DNA of 33,389 nt from Streptomyces sp. AJS327. GTDB taxonomy: Bacteria > Actinomycetota > Actinomycetes > Streptomycetales > Streptomycetaceae. Position numbers and translations under genes: made by a program. Each line of letters starts with the position of its first letter. Position 1 is the stretch's first letter. Where the stretch lies: positions 1 through 33,389 of the forward strand of contig NZ_SKBR01000008.1 in NCBI RefSeq assembly GCF_013450295.1. Direction: 5' to 3'. This document shows, piece after piece, positions 16,170 through 24,087 of the stretch. Under the pieces are notes generated by a model. It made no database searches. It had not been told where the DNA came from and was given only the letters and a program-made list of their open reading frames with translations.

Positions 16170-16996
16170 TCGTCATGGCGAGTGTCGTGCCGTTGGTCGC
16201 CTGGGTGCTCCGAAGCCTGACCCAGGGCTATGGGTTCGGCAGTGTCGAGTCAGTCGCCTCATATGTCCTCCATCAGTGGGGGAAGGTGCCCGACGACGGT
16301 GCTCCGGGACGTGATCCCTTCTTCGCCGCACTGGCTCAGGTAGGAATTCTGATCGTTGCCAGTTGGGTGATGTGGCGCACCATGAACAAGGGGGCGCTTC
16401 GCAAGTTCTGGTTGACACAGCGCACCTGTGCGGCGGTTCGGTGGTGCGCGGAAGCCAAGAAGGCTGGTCCTGCCGACTTTGTCGACCGGATTGGTCACGT
16501 AGAAACGATGTGCCGGGCCGTCGAGTGGAGCATCTGGCGGTCCCACCTGTGGCGAGGCGGCATGCCTCGCCGGTCGTCCAGCCGTACGGCAGGTCGCCGG
16601 CATGCCGCCCGCGTCATCGGGGCACTCCACGATGCGCTTGAGGGTCTTCACGGAGAAGCACCGAAGACGGCTTTGGACGATCTGGCGAAGATGCTAACGA
16701 CGATCGGCGAGCAGCATGCCCGTGGCCAGGTCACGGTACTGCTCCCGGAGACCGCGCTTGAGAACACGACAGCAGTCTCGATGCGCAGCCGCGCGATCAA
16801 CGAGTCGTTCGTGATCGTGCGCGGTATCGTCGCAGCCCTGTTCGCTGCAGCAGTGCTGGACCGGGTTCTGCCCAGCCTCGGCGTGGGAGACGAGCTGGCT
16901 GGATGGTTCCTCGCAGGCGGCGCCCTCGCGGCTGCCGTGATCGCCGTCGGCTGGCAGCGAGTCCGTGACTTTCTGAGCGTCTTCCCCGGCTTGTAG
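16166..16996 (+). CDS. Multi-helix membrane protein, unknown
   Basis: A 276-residue protein with an ATG overlapping the previous stop. Two N-terminal membrane helices (about 1-20 and 50-72) are followed by a ~130-residue soluble region rich in Arg and His, then two C-terminal helices (about 213-235 and 242-265). The 2+2 topology puts the central region on one side of the membrane, probably the cytoplasm. It has no known enzymatic motif. It stands divergent from the QatB-QatC pair inside the defence island, so a membrane-acting accessory or effector role is possible but is inference from context only. Confidence 0.6.
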   Translation: MIVMASVVPLVAWVLRSLTQGYGFGSVESVASYVLHQWGKVPDDGAPGRDPFFAALAQVGILIVASWVMWRTMNKGALRKFWLTQRTCAAVRWCAEAKKAGPADFVDRIGHVETMCRAVEWSIWRSHLWRGGMPRRSSSRTAGRRHAARVIGALHDALEGLHGEAPKTALDDLAKMLTTIGEQHARGQVTVLLPETALENTTAVSMRSRAINESFVIVRGIVAALFAAAVLDRVLPSLGVGDELAGWFLAGGALAAAVIAVGWQRVRDFLSVFPGL

Positions 16997-17158
16997 AGAT
17001 CGAAGCACCCTGCCAGGGTCGGCTGGCGAAGCAACCTTCTGTTCGCTGCGGGTACAGCGAATGGCTTGGGCATCTGATCACGGAATCCGGACCAGACGCG
17101 CCCCTTGTCGGAGAAGGACGCCCAACCACTCGGAGGGATCGGGCGCGTCCGCCGACCA

Positions 17159-18130
17159 TCATGCGCTCAGCGCGAGGTCACGCGCCTGCAGGAGCCGGTC
17201 CAGGACGACGACCGGCGATCTCGGATGCATTTTCCGGCGGGCGTCCAACGATGCTTCCCACCGCTCGGTGAGGCCGGCCATAAGGCGCCGCCGCATGCCG
17301 GGGGGTGACGTGGGTGTAGCGGGCGCAGACTGAGCCGTCGATGTGGCCATGCGTTCGTCCCTGAGGACCTTCTCGGTGCAGAGTTCGTCCATCATCGTCT
17401 GGTGGCTGTGGCGGAGGCCGTGGGGCGTGAGGCCCTTGGCGATGGGCAGCCAGCATGCGTTTGCCCGTGCTGCGGCGCCTCGTCCCCGTGCTGGGACCCC
17501 GGGTCACGGCTCGCCGAGGATGGGGATCGGGCGGGCCTCCTGGGGTGCCCTCTTGGGGTACCAGCCGGAGGCGGCGGGAGTGAACAGCCAGGTGGCGAAG
17601 CCGTTGCGGCGCCAGTGGGCCGCGTGCTCGGTGGCCGCTACACCGAGCACGAAGCCCAGGTCCGTGCTTGCCTTCTCGACCCGTGCCCGTGTCGCGTCCG
17701 CAACGCATTCGGGGCGGTTGAGGACGTTGGAGACGCTGCCTGTCGAGACTCCGGCGAGGCGTGCGACATCGACGAGTTTCGCACCGTGATGCCCCCCGGT
17801 ATGGGCTGTGCCCTGGCCTTGGAAGACGTACGTCCTTCCGTGGCAGGGGCAGGGCATCGGCTTCGTGCGGGCGATGTGGTTGAGGACCAGGGCGGTCAGC
17901 CAGTCCATCGCATCGATGGTGCGATAGCTGTCGTCCTTGGGCGGACAGCGGATCAGCTCACCAGAGTCCAGCTCGTAGAGCTGCCACTCGACGCGGAACG
18001 CGCCGGGTCGGACGAACTCCGTCTCCAGGCCGACGATTTCACCCCAGCGTTTGCCGGTGTAGCCCTTGAGGACACAGGCGACGAACTCGTCGTCACGGCC
18101 AGAGAGCAGGGCGGCCCGGGCCTCACTCGC
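17159..18130 (-). pseudogene. Decayed tyrosine integrase (relic A)
   Basis: Minus-strand translation follows a Streptomyces-type tyrosine integrase from the first catalytic region to the end: ALLSGRDDEFV, YTGKRWGEIVGL (box I Arg), a CPCHGRTYVF segment, the LacI-like insertion DVARLAGVSTGSVSNVLNRP, WRRNGFATWLF, then LTPHGLRHSHQT (box II HxxR) and the ARYTHVT tyrosine region near 17310. It is dead: a TGA replaces the Trp expected after ILGEP (near 17505), one base is lost after DERM and one gained before GMRRRL (near 17350 and 17300), and the N-terminal arm-binding and core-binding domains are missing beyond 18130. It was probably the island's own recombinase or that of a nested element. Confidence 0.75.
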
Positions 18131-18296
18131 CCAGCACGACGTCGTTCACCTCATTGAGCCCGAGGGAACCGTTCACGACCGAGTGCGCCGAGTAGGGCGC
18201 GCGTAGGACGGTACTCACGCGCCCCATCACGACCAGGCCGACTCCGTGCCGCTCCCAAGGGAGCAAACCTTGCCAGTGTTCACCGCGGCTGCTCCT
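18123..18296 (-). other. Short ORF tail, possible gene remnant
   Basis: After a stop near 18299 a minus-strand frame reads GEHWQGLLPWERHGVGLVVM, continues through VLRAPYSAHSVVNGSLGLNE and stops at 18123, butting onto the 5' end of integrase relic A in another frame. It looks like the C-terminus of a folded protein but has no clear start; a TTG at 18266 is possible. The family is not recognised. The junction with the integrase relic may be a deletion point. Confidence 0.3.
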
Positions 18297-18394
18297 TGAC
18301 TAGCTCATGACACCAAGACCGACATACAGGATGCAGGCACCCGGGCATCGTCGACCCACGGCTACCAGATGAGCGCGCGTATTGCATCTTAAAT

Positions 18395-18408
18395 CCTCGA
18401 TTACGAGG
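18395..18408 (+). promoter_or_regulatory. Inverted repeat in AT-rich leader of the DGQHR gene
   Basis: CCTCG-ATTA-CGAGG lies in an unusually AT-rich stretch (about 18375-18440), 89 bases before the DGQHR start, with partly matching AAAT/ATTT outer flanks. It is a candidate operator, plausibly for autoregulation; DndB proteins are known transcriptional regulators in phosphorothioation systems. The remainder of 18297-18496 shows no gene. Confidence 0.35.
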
Positions 18409-18496
18409 CAGATTTGATGGTTAGTTAGATCGGCAGTCACCTTTCGTGCTTGAGTGAGTCGCATAGCAAGCCACCTACCTGCGAAGGAAGTTACCG

Positions 18497-19780
18497 TTGA
18501 GTATCACTGTCGATTCGTCGCGCCTCTCCCTCGTGCGCGAGGAGTCCACCTACCTGGCGATCCGCACCAGCCAGGGCGGTCGAACTGTCTACACCACGCG
18601 CATCCCACTCGCCGACCTCTCGGTCATCCTCACCATCCCCGACCCGGCCAAGCCGGACCCGGACAACCGCAAGGTGGACATCAACCACGCCAAGGGCTTC
18701 GGCCAGTACCTCGCCGACAACCCCGGCTGGGTGGCTCCGGCCCTCCTCATCCGCGACACCGGCGGCTGCCGCTTCGAGCCGATCAGCGAAGACGGCTCGG
18801 TCGGCTACCTCACAGTCCCGTGGTCCATCGGTGGCATCGGACGCCTGATCACGATCGACGGCCAGCATCGAATCCTCGGCGTCCACTTAGAAAAGAAGCG
18901 CATCACGGACGAAGTCTCCCGCATCGACCGGGAGCTACTCCGCGCCAACGAGGCCAAGAAGGCGAAGCTGGAGCAGGACCGCGAGGCCCTGATCGGCCGA
19001 ATGCAACGGCTCAAGGACGAGTTCGTCGGCATCGACATCTACGTGGAGTCCGACGGCGTCAAGGGTCAACAGATGTTCGTTGACGTCGCGGACAACGCCA
19101 AGGGTATCTCCGGTGCCGTCCGAGCCCGCTTCGACACCTCGCGCATCGCCAACCGCACGCTCAGCGACATCGTCACCCACCCCCTCCTCCTCGGCAAGAT
19201 CGACATCGAACGGGACCGGATGACCCTGACCAACCGCAACCTGATGGGCGCCAAGCACGTCGCCGACATCACGCGGGCCGTCATCGCCGGCCCCGGTGGC
19301 CGTGTCAGCAAGAAGGTCGAGTCGCTGACCGACAACGAGGTAATCGAGAGCGTCCGCGGTTTCCTGGACGTCATCTCCATCGCCTTCACCGCGCTTGCGG
19401 AGATCACCGAGGAGGACGTGGACAACTACGACCCCTCGCTCTCCGAGAAGAAGAAGAACGAGCCGCCGACGCCCCCTACCAAGGCCATGAGGCTGCGTGA
19501 GTCCTCACTCCTGGGCTCGGTGGGCATGCTCCGCGTCCTGGGTGGCGTCTATCGCAATCTGCGGGAGGCCGGAGCCGAAGACGGAGACATCCAGGAGTTC
19601 TTCAAGCGACTCGATCGGCACATGACGGCCCCGGTCACCGAGGACTGCATCTGGCGTACCACGGACGCGAACGAGGACTTCGAGCCGAATGCCTCGGCCC
19701 CGATCATGCGTCAGCAGAATATTGTACACCTGACCAAGGCGATCACAGACTGGTACAAGAAGGCCCCGGCCGCCATCTGA
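18497..19780 (+). CDS. DGQHR-domain (DndB-like) protein
   Basis: A 427-residue intact protein, TTG start behind GAAGGAAG (18482-18489). The signature IDGQHRILG is at about 120-128, preceded by a VDINHAKGFGQYL region (60-72) and followed by a Lys/Glu-rich helix (about 133-170). This layout defines the DGQHR family, including DndB (negative regulator of DNA phosphorothioation) and DpdB (7-deazaguanine DNA modification), related to ParB/sulfiredoxin ATPase folds. No dndACDE, dptFGH or dpd genes are nearby, so it is an orphan. Roles could be regulation of a modification system elsewhere or a stand-alone defence or counter-defence ATPase. It is flanked by integrase and transposase relics yet is undamaged, suggesting selection. 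Confidence 0.75.
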   Translation: MSITVDSSRLSLVREESTYLAIRTSQGGRTVYTTRIPLADLSVILTIPDPAKPDPDNRKVDINHAKGFGQYLADNPGWVAPALLIRDTGGCRFEPISEDGSVGYLTVPWSIGGIGRLITIDGQHRILGVHLEKKRITDEVSRIDRELLRANEAKKAKLEQDREALIGRMQRLKDEFVGIDIYVESDGVKGQQMFVDVADNAKGISGAVRARFDTSRIANRTLSDIVTHPLLLGKIDIERDRMTLTNRNLMGAKHVADITRAVIAGPGGRVSKKVESLTDNEVIESVRGFLDVISIAFTALAEITEEDVDNYDPSLSEKKKNEPPTPPTKAMRLRESSLLGSVGMLRVLGGVYRNLREAGAEDGDIQEFFKRLDRHMTAPVTEDCIWRTTDANEDFEPNASAPIMRQQNIVHLTKAITDWYKKAPAAI

Positions 19781-19796
19781 TTTAGCAGCAACACCA

Positions 19797-19831
19797 GAGC
19801 CCCCCTCCACATCTCACGCGGAGGGGGGCTC
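19797..19831 (+). terminator. Terminator after the DGQHR gene
   Basis: GAGCCCCCCTCC, an 11-base loop, GGAGGGGGGCTC: a perfect 12-bp GC-rich stem 16 bases after the stop, followed by CTTGG without a T-run. Confidence 0.75.
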
Positions 19832-19846
19832 CTTGGCTCCCAACGT

Positions 19847-20191
19847 CGGCAGCCACGTGGACGCTCTGCGTGTCCAGCACCACCAGGGTCGGCCTCTGAG
19901 CGGCGGACTCTCTCGCGGACCTGGCAGCGCAGGAGTTCATGGATAACCTGGGCAGTCCCGTCGTCCCTCCACGGCGAAGCAGCAGTACGTCGCGCTCTTC
20001 GGCGGCAGATCGTGCGGGAGGCAGGCCCACTGACACCCGGTCCGGCCCTGGTAGAGGATGGCGTTCACGATCTCCCGCATCGCGTAAGCGCCCTGGTACC
20101 CGCTCACCGAGCGGCGCCCATCCTTCCATGCCGTGATCACTAGCTCGATTAACGACCACTGCTCGTCCGATAAATCGCTTGGGCACGGCAT
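19847..20191 (-). pseudogene. IS5-type transposase, N-terminal fragment
   Basis: From ATG 20191 the minus strand reads PSDLSDEQWSLIELVITAWK, then GYQGAYAMREIVNAILYQGR and TGCQWACLPHDLPPKSATY, the N-terminus of a Streptomyces IS5/IS4-superfamily (DUF4096-type) transposase. Near 19975 two bases are missing, shifting WRDDGTAQVIHELL to another frame; a second shift precedes TLVVLDTQSVHVAA, where homology ends at about 19847. The catalytic core beyond is absent here and is found, in the opposite orientation, about 1 kb to the right. Confidence 0.75.
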
Positions 20192-20329
20192 GCGTTCACT
20201 CAATCCGCCATACCAACAGACAACCGGCTGCGGACCAGCAGATTCCGCCCCCACCTACACCATCAGGCGACAACAGAACCTCTCAAAAACTCATGAACCG
20301 CCCCCTGAGAGAAGAAGGGGAAGGTTCTC

Positions 20330-20722
20330 TATGCGGCCTCCAGCGTCAAGACCTGACGCTCGACGCTCCACCTGATCTTCGAAGACGCGATCGATGAGGG
20401 CCTGATCATGTCCAACTCGGATGCTCGCCGGCGCGGACGCGGCAAACGCGCCGGCCGCTCCCGAGACTGTGGCCCCGAGAAGGTGGTCACCGACGCGCTC
20501 GGCATCCTGCTGACCGCCGACCGCGCCGCTCTGCTCTCCGGGCGTGACGACGAGTTCGTCGCCGTGGTCCTCAAGGGGTTCACCGGCATGCGTTGGGGCG
20601 AGATCGTCGGCCTGGAGCCCGCGTTCATCCGCCCTGGAGCCGTCCGGGTCGAGTGGCAGCTGTACGAGCTCGACACAGGGGAGTTGGTGCGTTGCCGCCG
20701 AAGGACGACAGCTACCGCACCC
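20330..20722 (+). pseudogene. Decayed tyrosine integrase (relic B)
   Basis: Plus-strand translation reads YAASSVKT, a TGA, then STLHLIFEDAIDEGLIMSN, RGRGKRAGRSRD, LLTADRAALLSGRDDEFVAV, FTGMRWGEIVGLEP (box I Arg) and VEWQLYELDTGELVRC; one lost base then shifts the frame to PPKDDSYRT, where similarity stops. It covers the same middle portion as the 5' end of relic A plus some 40 residues before it, but differs in sequence (TGMRWGE against TGKRWGE). It is therefore a remnant of a second, related integrase rather than part of relic A. Confidence 0.7.
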
Positions 20723-20825
20723 CAGTCTGGCGCCATCAGGCGTGCAGTCCTCGGTCTGGCCGGAACGTGCACTCCATCTTCCGTTAGGTACGGTCCCCGC
20801 CTCCACGACCGGCCTTGGCCCCGGG

Positions 20826-21206
20826 GAAACGGGTGCCGGGCTGCAAGCGGGGTCTGGGCGTCGCCCTGCTGGACCAGGTCGCTGAGCACACCGGTGGCAC
20901 CGTCCGCAAGGCTCTGGCCGACCGAGGCTTCAAGAACCAGGTCGCCGTGCACGCCACCCACCTCGGGATCGACGTCGAGACCGCCGAACACAACCCGCAG
21001 GACAAGGGGTTCGTCCCGCAGCCGAAGCGGTGGAGGGTCGAGCAGACCTGTGGGATCCTGATACTGCACCGGCGCCTGGTCCGCGACTACGAGCATCGCC
21101 CCTCATCCTCCGCCTCCCGCGTCCGATGGGCGATGACCCACGTCATGGTCCGCCGCCTCACCGGCGCGAACACTCCTGCCTGGCGTGATCCGCGGGCGGT
21201 GAGCGC
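20826..21206 (+). pseudogene. IS5-type transposase, C-terminal fragment
   Basis: Reads KRVPGCKRGLG then ALLDQVAEHTGGTVRKALAD, with the stretch of roughly 25 residues normally between them (the strand bearing a catalytic Asp) missing, then DKGFVPQPKRWRVEQTCGIL, ILHRRLVRDYEHRPSSSASR and MTHVMVRRLTGANTPAWRDP. The WRVEQ segment carries the catalytic Glu of the DDE triad. The normal stop is lost. Its N-terminal partner is at 19847-20191 on the other strand, so the element was inverted and deleted after insertion. Confidence 0.75.
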
Positions 21207-21606
21207 GTGGACATCCAGCCACTGCTCGACGCGCTCAAGGTCCAGGAGGACGCCGCCCGGGCCCTGGTCGACGGCCCTCCGCACGCAGATCGAGGAACTG
21301 CAGGGCCGACTGCGGGAGGCCGAGACCCATCTCGAACACCTCGCGATCGCCCGGAAGAGCATCACTGCTCTCGCTGACCGCCTCCCGGCCCGGGTCTCTC
21401 CGCCCGAAGTGCCCGAGCATCCGGACTACCTCCGCATCCTCGCCGTCTTCAACGAGACCACCGGCCCGCTGCGGGCCCGTGATGTCTGCGAAGCCCGCGA
21501 CCACGATCTGCTGCCGAAGAGCATCGAGGGCACCCGAGCGAAGCTGAAACGACTCGTCAACCTCGACGTCCTCACCGAAGTCGATGCCGGCAGCTTCGCC
21601 AGCTAG
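21207..21606 (+). pseudogene. Coiled-coil/winged-helix small protein, frameshifted
   Basis: A GTG at 21207 begins VDIQPLLDALKVQEDAARAL; one extra G in the GACGGCCC run near 21267 shifts the frame, and the protein resumes as LRTQIEELQGRLREAETHLE and continues to the stop after EVDAGSFAS. The intact form would be about 130 residues: a coiled coil followed by a winged-helix-like domain (YLRILAVFNETTGPLRARDV, then KSIEGTRAKLKRLVNLDVLT). It directly follows the transposase fragment, so it may have travelled with it. The function of the family is not known to me. Confidence 0.6.
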
Positions 21607-21833
21607 CGGTAGCGTGACTGAAGCCCCACAAAACAGCATTCTTGCCCCAGATTCACCAGTAAACGAACATCAACCCACGAACCGCCCTCTCATCACCGAT
21701 CGTGACTGCGACCCGCTGAACATCCGCAATGGAAGCATATTTGGCATTTCGTTCCACTGTCAGACCCATCGTCTAGCGTGGTCCACCGGAGCCTCATGAG
21801 AAGGCACACGCTTCAGCAGTTTCCGGAGGACCA

Positions 21834-22505
21834 GTGGCCAAGAGGATCAGCGCGAACTCCATGCGCCAGCAGCTCAGAAGCGCCCAGCGCAAAGCAGAGC
21901 AGGACGCCAAGAGGGCCCAGCGCAAGTTCGAGAGTCAGGTCAGGAAGACGGTGTCGGACTACAATCGCACGACTGAAAGACACAACCGCCAGCAGCTCGC
22001 CAAGCTCAAGCAGAGCAGCGGCTCGTCGGTCTCGTTCACAGTGGAAGAGCAACACCTTGTCGATCGGGTGCAGAGCGCCGTCGCCGAGCAGGACGAGCGC
22101 GAGTACGACGTCTTCCTGAGTTACGCACGTGTCGACGGAGCCGATGTGGCCGAACAGCTGCGCAGCGAGCTTGACTCCCTCGGCATCACAGTCTGGTTTG
22201 ACGAAGTGGCCATCCGCGCCGGGAAGAGTCTGTCCCGTCAGATGGATGACGGACTTACTCGAGCGCGAGCCGGTGTGACGCTGCTTACCGAGGCGTACCT
22301 GGGGCGACGCTTCTGGACCGAGCGCGAGCTGGGTGCTCTGCTGCACAAGGACACGGTGATCCCCGTACTCCACGGCGTGAGCTTCGGGGATGTCGGGAAG
22401 TTCAGTAGCTTCCTCCGCGACCAGGCGGGCTTCAGTACGGAGTACGACTCTGTGGAGGACATCGCACAGAAGATCGCCGAAGCTGTACTGCTCGATGAGG
22501 AGTAG
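21834..22505 (+). CDS. Coiled-coil TIR-domain protein
   Basis: A 223-residue protein, GTG start right after GGAGGA (21825-21830). Residues 1-62 form a basic, Gln/Lys/Arg-rich coiled coil; residues about 90-205 are a TIR domain: YDVFLSYARVDGADVAEQL, ITVWFDEVAIRAGKSL (the conserved WxDE then GxSL), VTLLTEAYLGRRFWTERELG with a Glu (about 165) at the usual NADase catalytic position. Bacterial TIR proteins often cleave NAD+ as the killing arm of anti-phage systems or make signalling nucleotides. There is no partner sensor (no SIR2, NLR, Thoeris ThsA or pAgo) next to it, so the coiled coil may provide sensing by oligomerisation. It is the last gene before the right tRNA scar. Confidence 0.82.
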   Translation: MAKRISANSMRQQLRSAQRKAEQDAKRAQRKFESQVRKTVSDYNRTTERHNRQQLAKLKQSSGSSVSFTVEEQHLVDRVQSAVAEQDEREYDVFLSYARVDGADVAEQLRSELDSLGITVWFDEVAIRAGKSLSRQMDDGLTRARAGVTLLTEAYLGRRFWTERELGALLHKDTVIPVLHGVSFGDVGKFSSFLRDQAGFSTEYDSVEDIAQKIAEAVLLDEE

Positions 22506-22563
22506 GTGAGGCGGCTCCGCGCTGGTTGCTCGACCCGCATCCAGGCTGCTGGCCCTTCGCCTA

Positions 22564-22579
22564 CGCACCCGAGGGTGCG
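22564..22579 (+). terminator. Possible terminator after the TIR gene
   Basis: CGCACCC-GA-GGGTGCG, a perfect 7-bp stem 59 bases after the TIR stop. Small but GC-rich; weaker evidence than the other hairpins. The 300 bases from here to the right repeat contain no gene. Confidence 0.35.
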
Positions 22580-22806
22580 GGCGCCTGTCTCAAGAAACGC
22601 CCGACGACTCGCCCGAATCACACGCCACACTACGAGACCCCCCGAGAGACCCTTTGCAGGACGATCGCTACCCCCGGCACTTTTGGGAGCCATTCGGGAG
22701 CCGACCAGTTCCCCGCGCACCGTCGACACCCTCTGAGACCACTCGGCGCCAACGCTCTGACCAGGTAAAACAGCGAACTACCCGGCAACGATCACGCCCA
22801 ACCCTC

Positions 22807-22902
22807 ATTCTGGACGAAGAGGTCGTGGGTTCAAATCCCGCCACCCCGACTGAAGAAACACCAGGTCAGGGGCCTGATCCACTTTGTGGGTCAGGCCCCT
22901 GA
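22807..22902 (+). repeat. Right attachment-site repeat with tRNA-Pro 3' half
   Basis: Second copy of the 96-bp repeat, again starting in the anticodon loop (here TTCTGGA, so the anticodon is damaged) and including the 3' anticodon stem, T-arm, acceptor 3' strand and the hairpin. It also lacks any 5' tRNA half. The left flanks of the two copies are unrelated, so the identity begins exactly where a tRNA-loop crossover would be expected. Confidence 0.85.
22866..22902 (+). terminator. tRNA terminator hairpin, right copy
   Basis: Identical to the hairpin at the left repeat: 17-bp stem with a TTT loop and one G-T pair. Confidence 0.7.
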
Positions 22903-23769
22903 CGGGTTTCTGGGGGTATCGGAGCCGATTGGGGGCGGGCTCGGGTTCCGGCTCCCAGTCGGTTCTCATAGGACTCCGGCGCCGTCGGCCCGGCCCGGCA
23001 TCCTGACGTCGCGGAGCGAAGGGGGCGCCTCGCGCACCCAGCTTCGGGCGGGCGAGATGGTGCCGCGTGCGCTAGTACGGCCACGGTTCGGGGGCTACTG
23101 CGGCTTGCCGCCGTCAGCGCCCGGATGGGCAAACGGATGCCGGACGCTCACCGGCCCGCTTTCGACTCGACGGGCAGCGACTCCGTTTTCCGCACAAGGG
23201 GCTGGCGCTCCGTGTGGCCGACCAGGCGAGACCGCAGGAAGCGTCGGCGTCGACTCCGTCGAAGCCGCTGTCGATGTGGACGACCACGCCCTCGAACGCT
23301 TCCTGCCTCTCCCGGCGTCATCGCTCGGGGGGGGGCAGCCGGGACAGGCCGCGAACCCAGTCGCCGAGTTGGAAGGGGTGTTCTTCTTGGCGGGTTATGC
23401 GGTGTCGCCTCTCAGTGCGTGGAGTACGGGTTCGTTGTCATCCCTCAGAAGCCGTGGGGTGCCCAGCCACTGAGAGAGGAGCCGGGGCAGAAAGCTCTCC
23501 TTCGCACCGCCCGAGCTGCTCGGCCGCCTCACGCGGATGCGCAGCGGACGTAAGGCGGCGTGCCAACTACCCAAGAATTACGCGAATTTGCTGCATCTCC
23601 TTTGACGTCCGCCGTATCGGAGGGCATTCATATCGACTTCGCTCTGCCCCCGCACGGGCAGCGGAACTTCAGCACTTCGGGGGAACCCATGAAGCGGCCT
23701 CAACTGGCGGCTCCCGAGATTCGTAGGCTGACGTCGCAGGATGAGGGACGTTCTCGCGGATAAGGGGAT
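22903..23769. other. Gene-poor region beside the island
   Basis: About 870 bases without a convincing gene. Long frames here are low-quality translations rich in Gly/Pro/Ser. One short plus-strand frame at 23560-23763 (67 codons, GTG start, AAGGCGG 7 bases upstream) has a plausible opening (PTTQELREFAASPLTSAVSE) and lies in a locally AT-richer patch; it could be a small gene or a remnant. Decayed chromosomal sequence next to the integration site is the likeliest explanation. Confidence 0.35.
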
Positions 23770-23775
23770 TTGAGA

Positions 23776-24048
23776 ATGCCGCGTCGGTTGAGCGTGCTGC
23801 TGGTTTCGATGGCCCTGGCGGTCCCTGTCGTCCTGGGTGGGGCGGCATCGGCCGCCGAGCTGTCGACGAAGGCGTTCCACGCGAAGGTCAAATGCGCCAA
23901 GGTACGAATCAGCGACAACAACGCTGTCGGTTACGTCCACGGGGAGGGGCGCGCGAAGACGAAGCCGCTTGCCGTGGCCGCGGCGAAGAAGGACGCCAAC
24001 TCGAAGGTGGGCAAGGGGTACAGGGCCAAGCACTGCCGTAGCCTCTAG
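23776..24048 (+). CDS. Small secreted protein
   Basis: A 90-residue protein; the ATG at 23776 is preferred over TTG 23770 because AAGGGG lies 9 bases upstream and the product then opens with a compact signal peptide (MPRRLSVLLVSMALAVPVVL, cleavage likely after GGAASAA). The mature ~62 residues are basic with two cysteines (CAKVRISDNN and KHCRSL) that may form a disulfide. No family is recognised. It may be an exported factor of the mycelial surface. The next gene follows 39 bases later on the same strand. Confidence 0.65.
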   Translation: MPRRLSVLLVSMALAVPVVLGGAASAAELSTKAFHAKVKCAKVRISDNNAVGYVHGEGRAKTKPLAVAAAKKDANSKVGKGYRAKHCRSL

Positions 24049-24087
24049 CACAGCGGGCAGCGAGAACGGAAGGAGAAGATCCCCAGC

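Larger units (their letters stand above)
8259..22902. mobile_element. Integrated defence-type genomic island at tRNA-Pro scars
   Basis: About 14.5 kb bounded by 96-bp direct repeats (8259-8354 and 22807-22902; two mismatches) that contain the 3' half of a tRNA-Pro gene and its terminator. Contents are typical accessory cargo: an orphan HsdM/HsdS pair, QatB/QatC-like genes, a DGQHR protein, a TIR protein, membrane proteins, and decayed integrase and transposase pieces. Local base composition is more mixed than in the flanks, with AT-richer spacers near 18380 and 21700. No intact integrase, relaxase or excisionase is visible, so it appears immobile. Exact ends depend on which part of each repeat is the crossover. 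Confidence 0.8.

Noticed and set aside
17690..17790. LacI-family regulator (LVDVARLAGVSTGSVSNVLN)
   Set aside because: This HTH-like stretch is an insertion within Streptomyces tyrosine integrases; integrase motifs lie on both sides in order.
19797..19831. IS terminal inverted repeat
   Set aside because: The hairpin immediately follows the DGQHR stop and is best explained as a terminator; no matching end was seen at the other transposase fragment.
22886..23473. 195-codon frame just right of the island
   Set aside because: It begins inside the terminator hairpin of the right repeat, lacks a ribosome site and translates to low-complexity Gly/Pro/Ser sequence.
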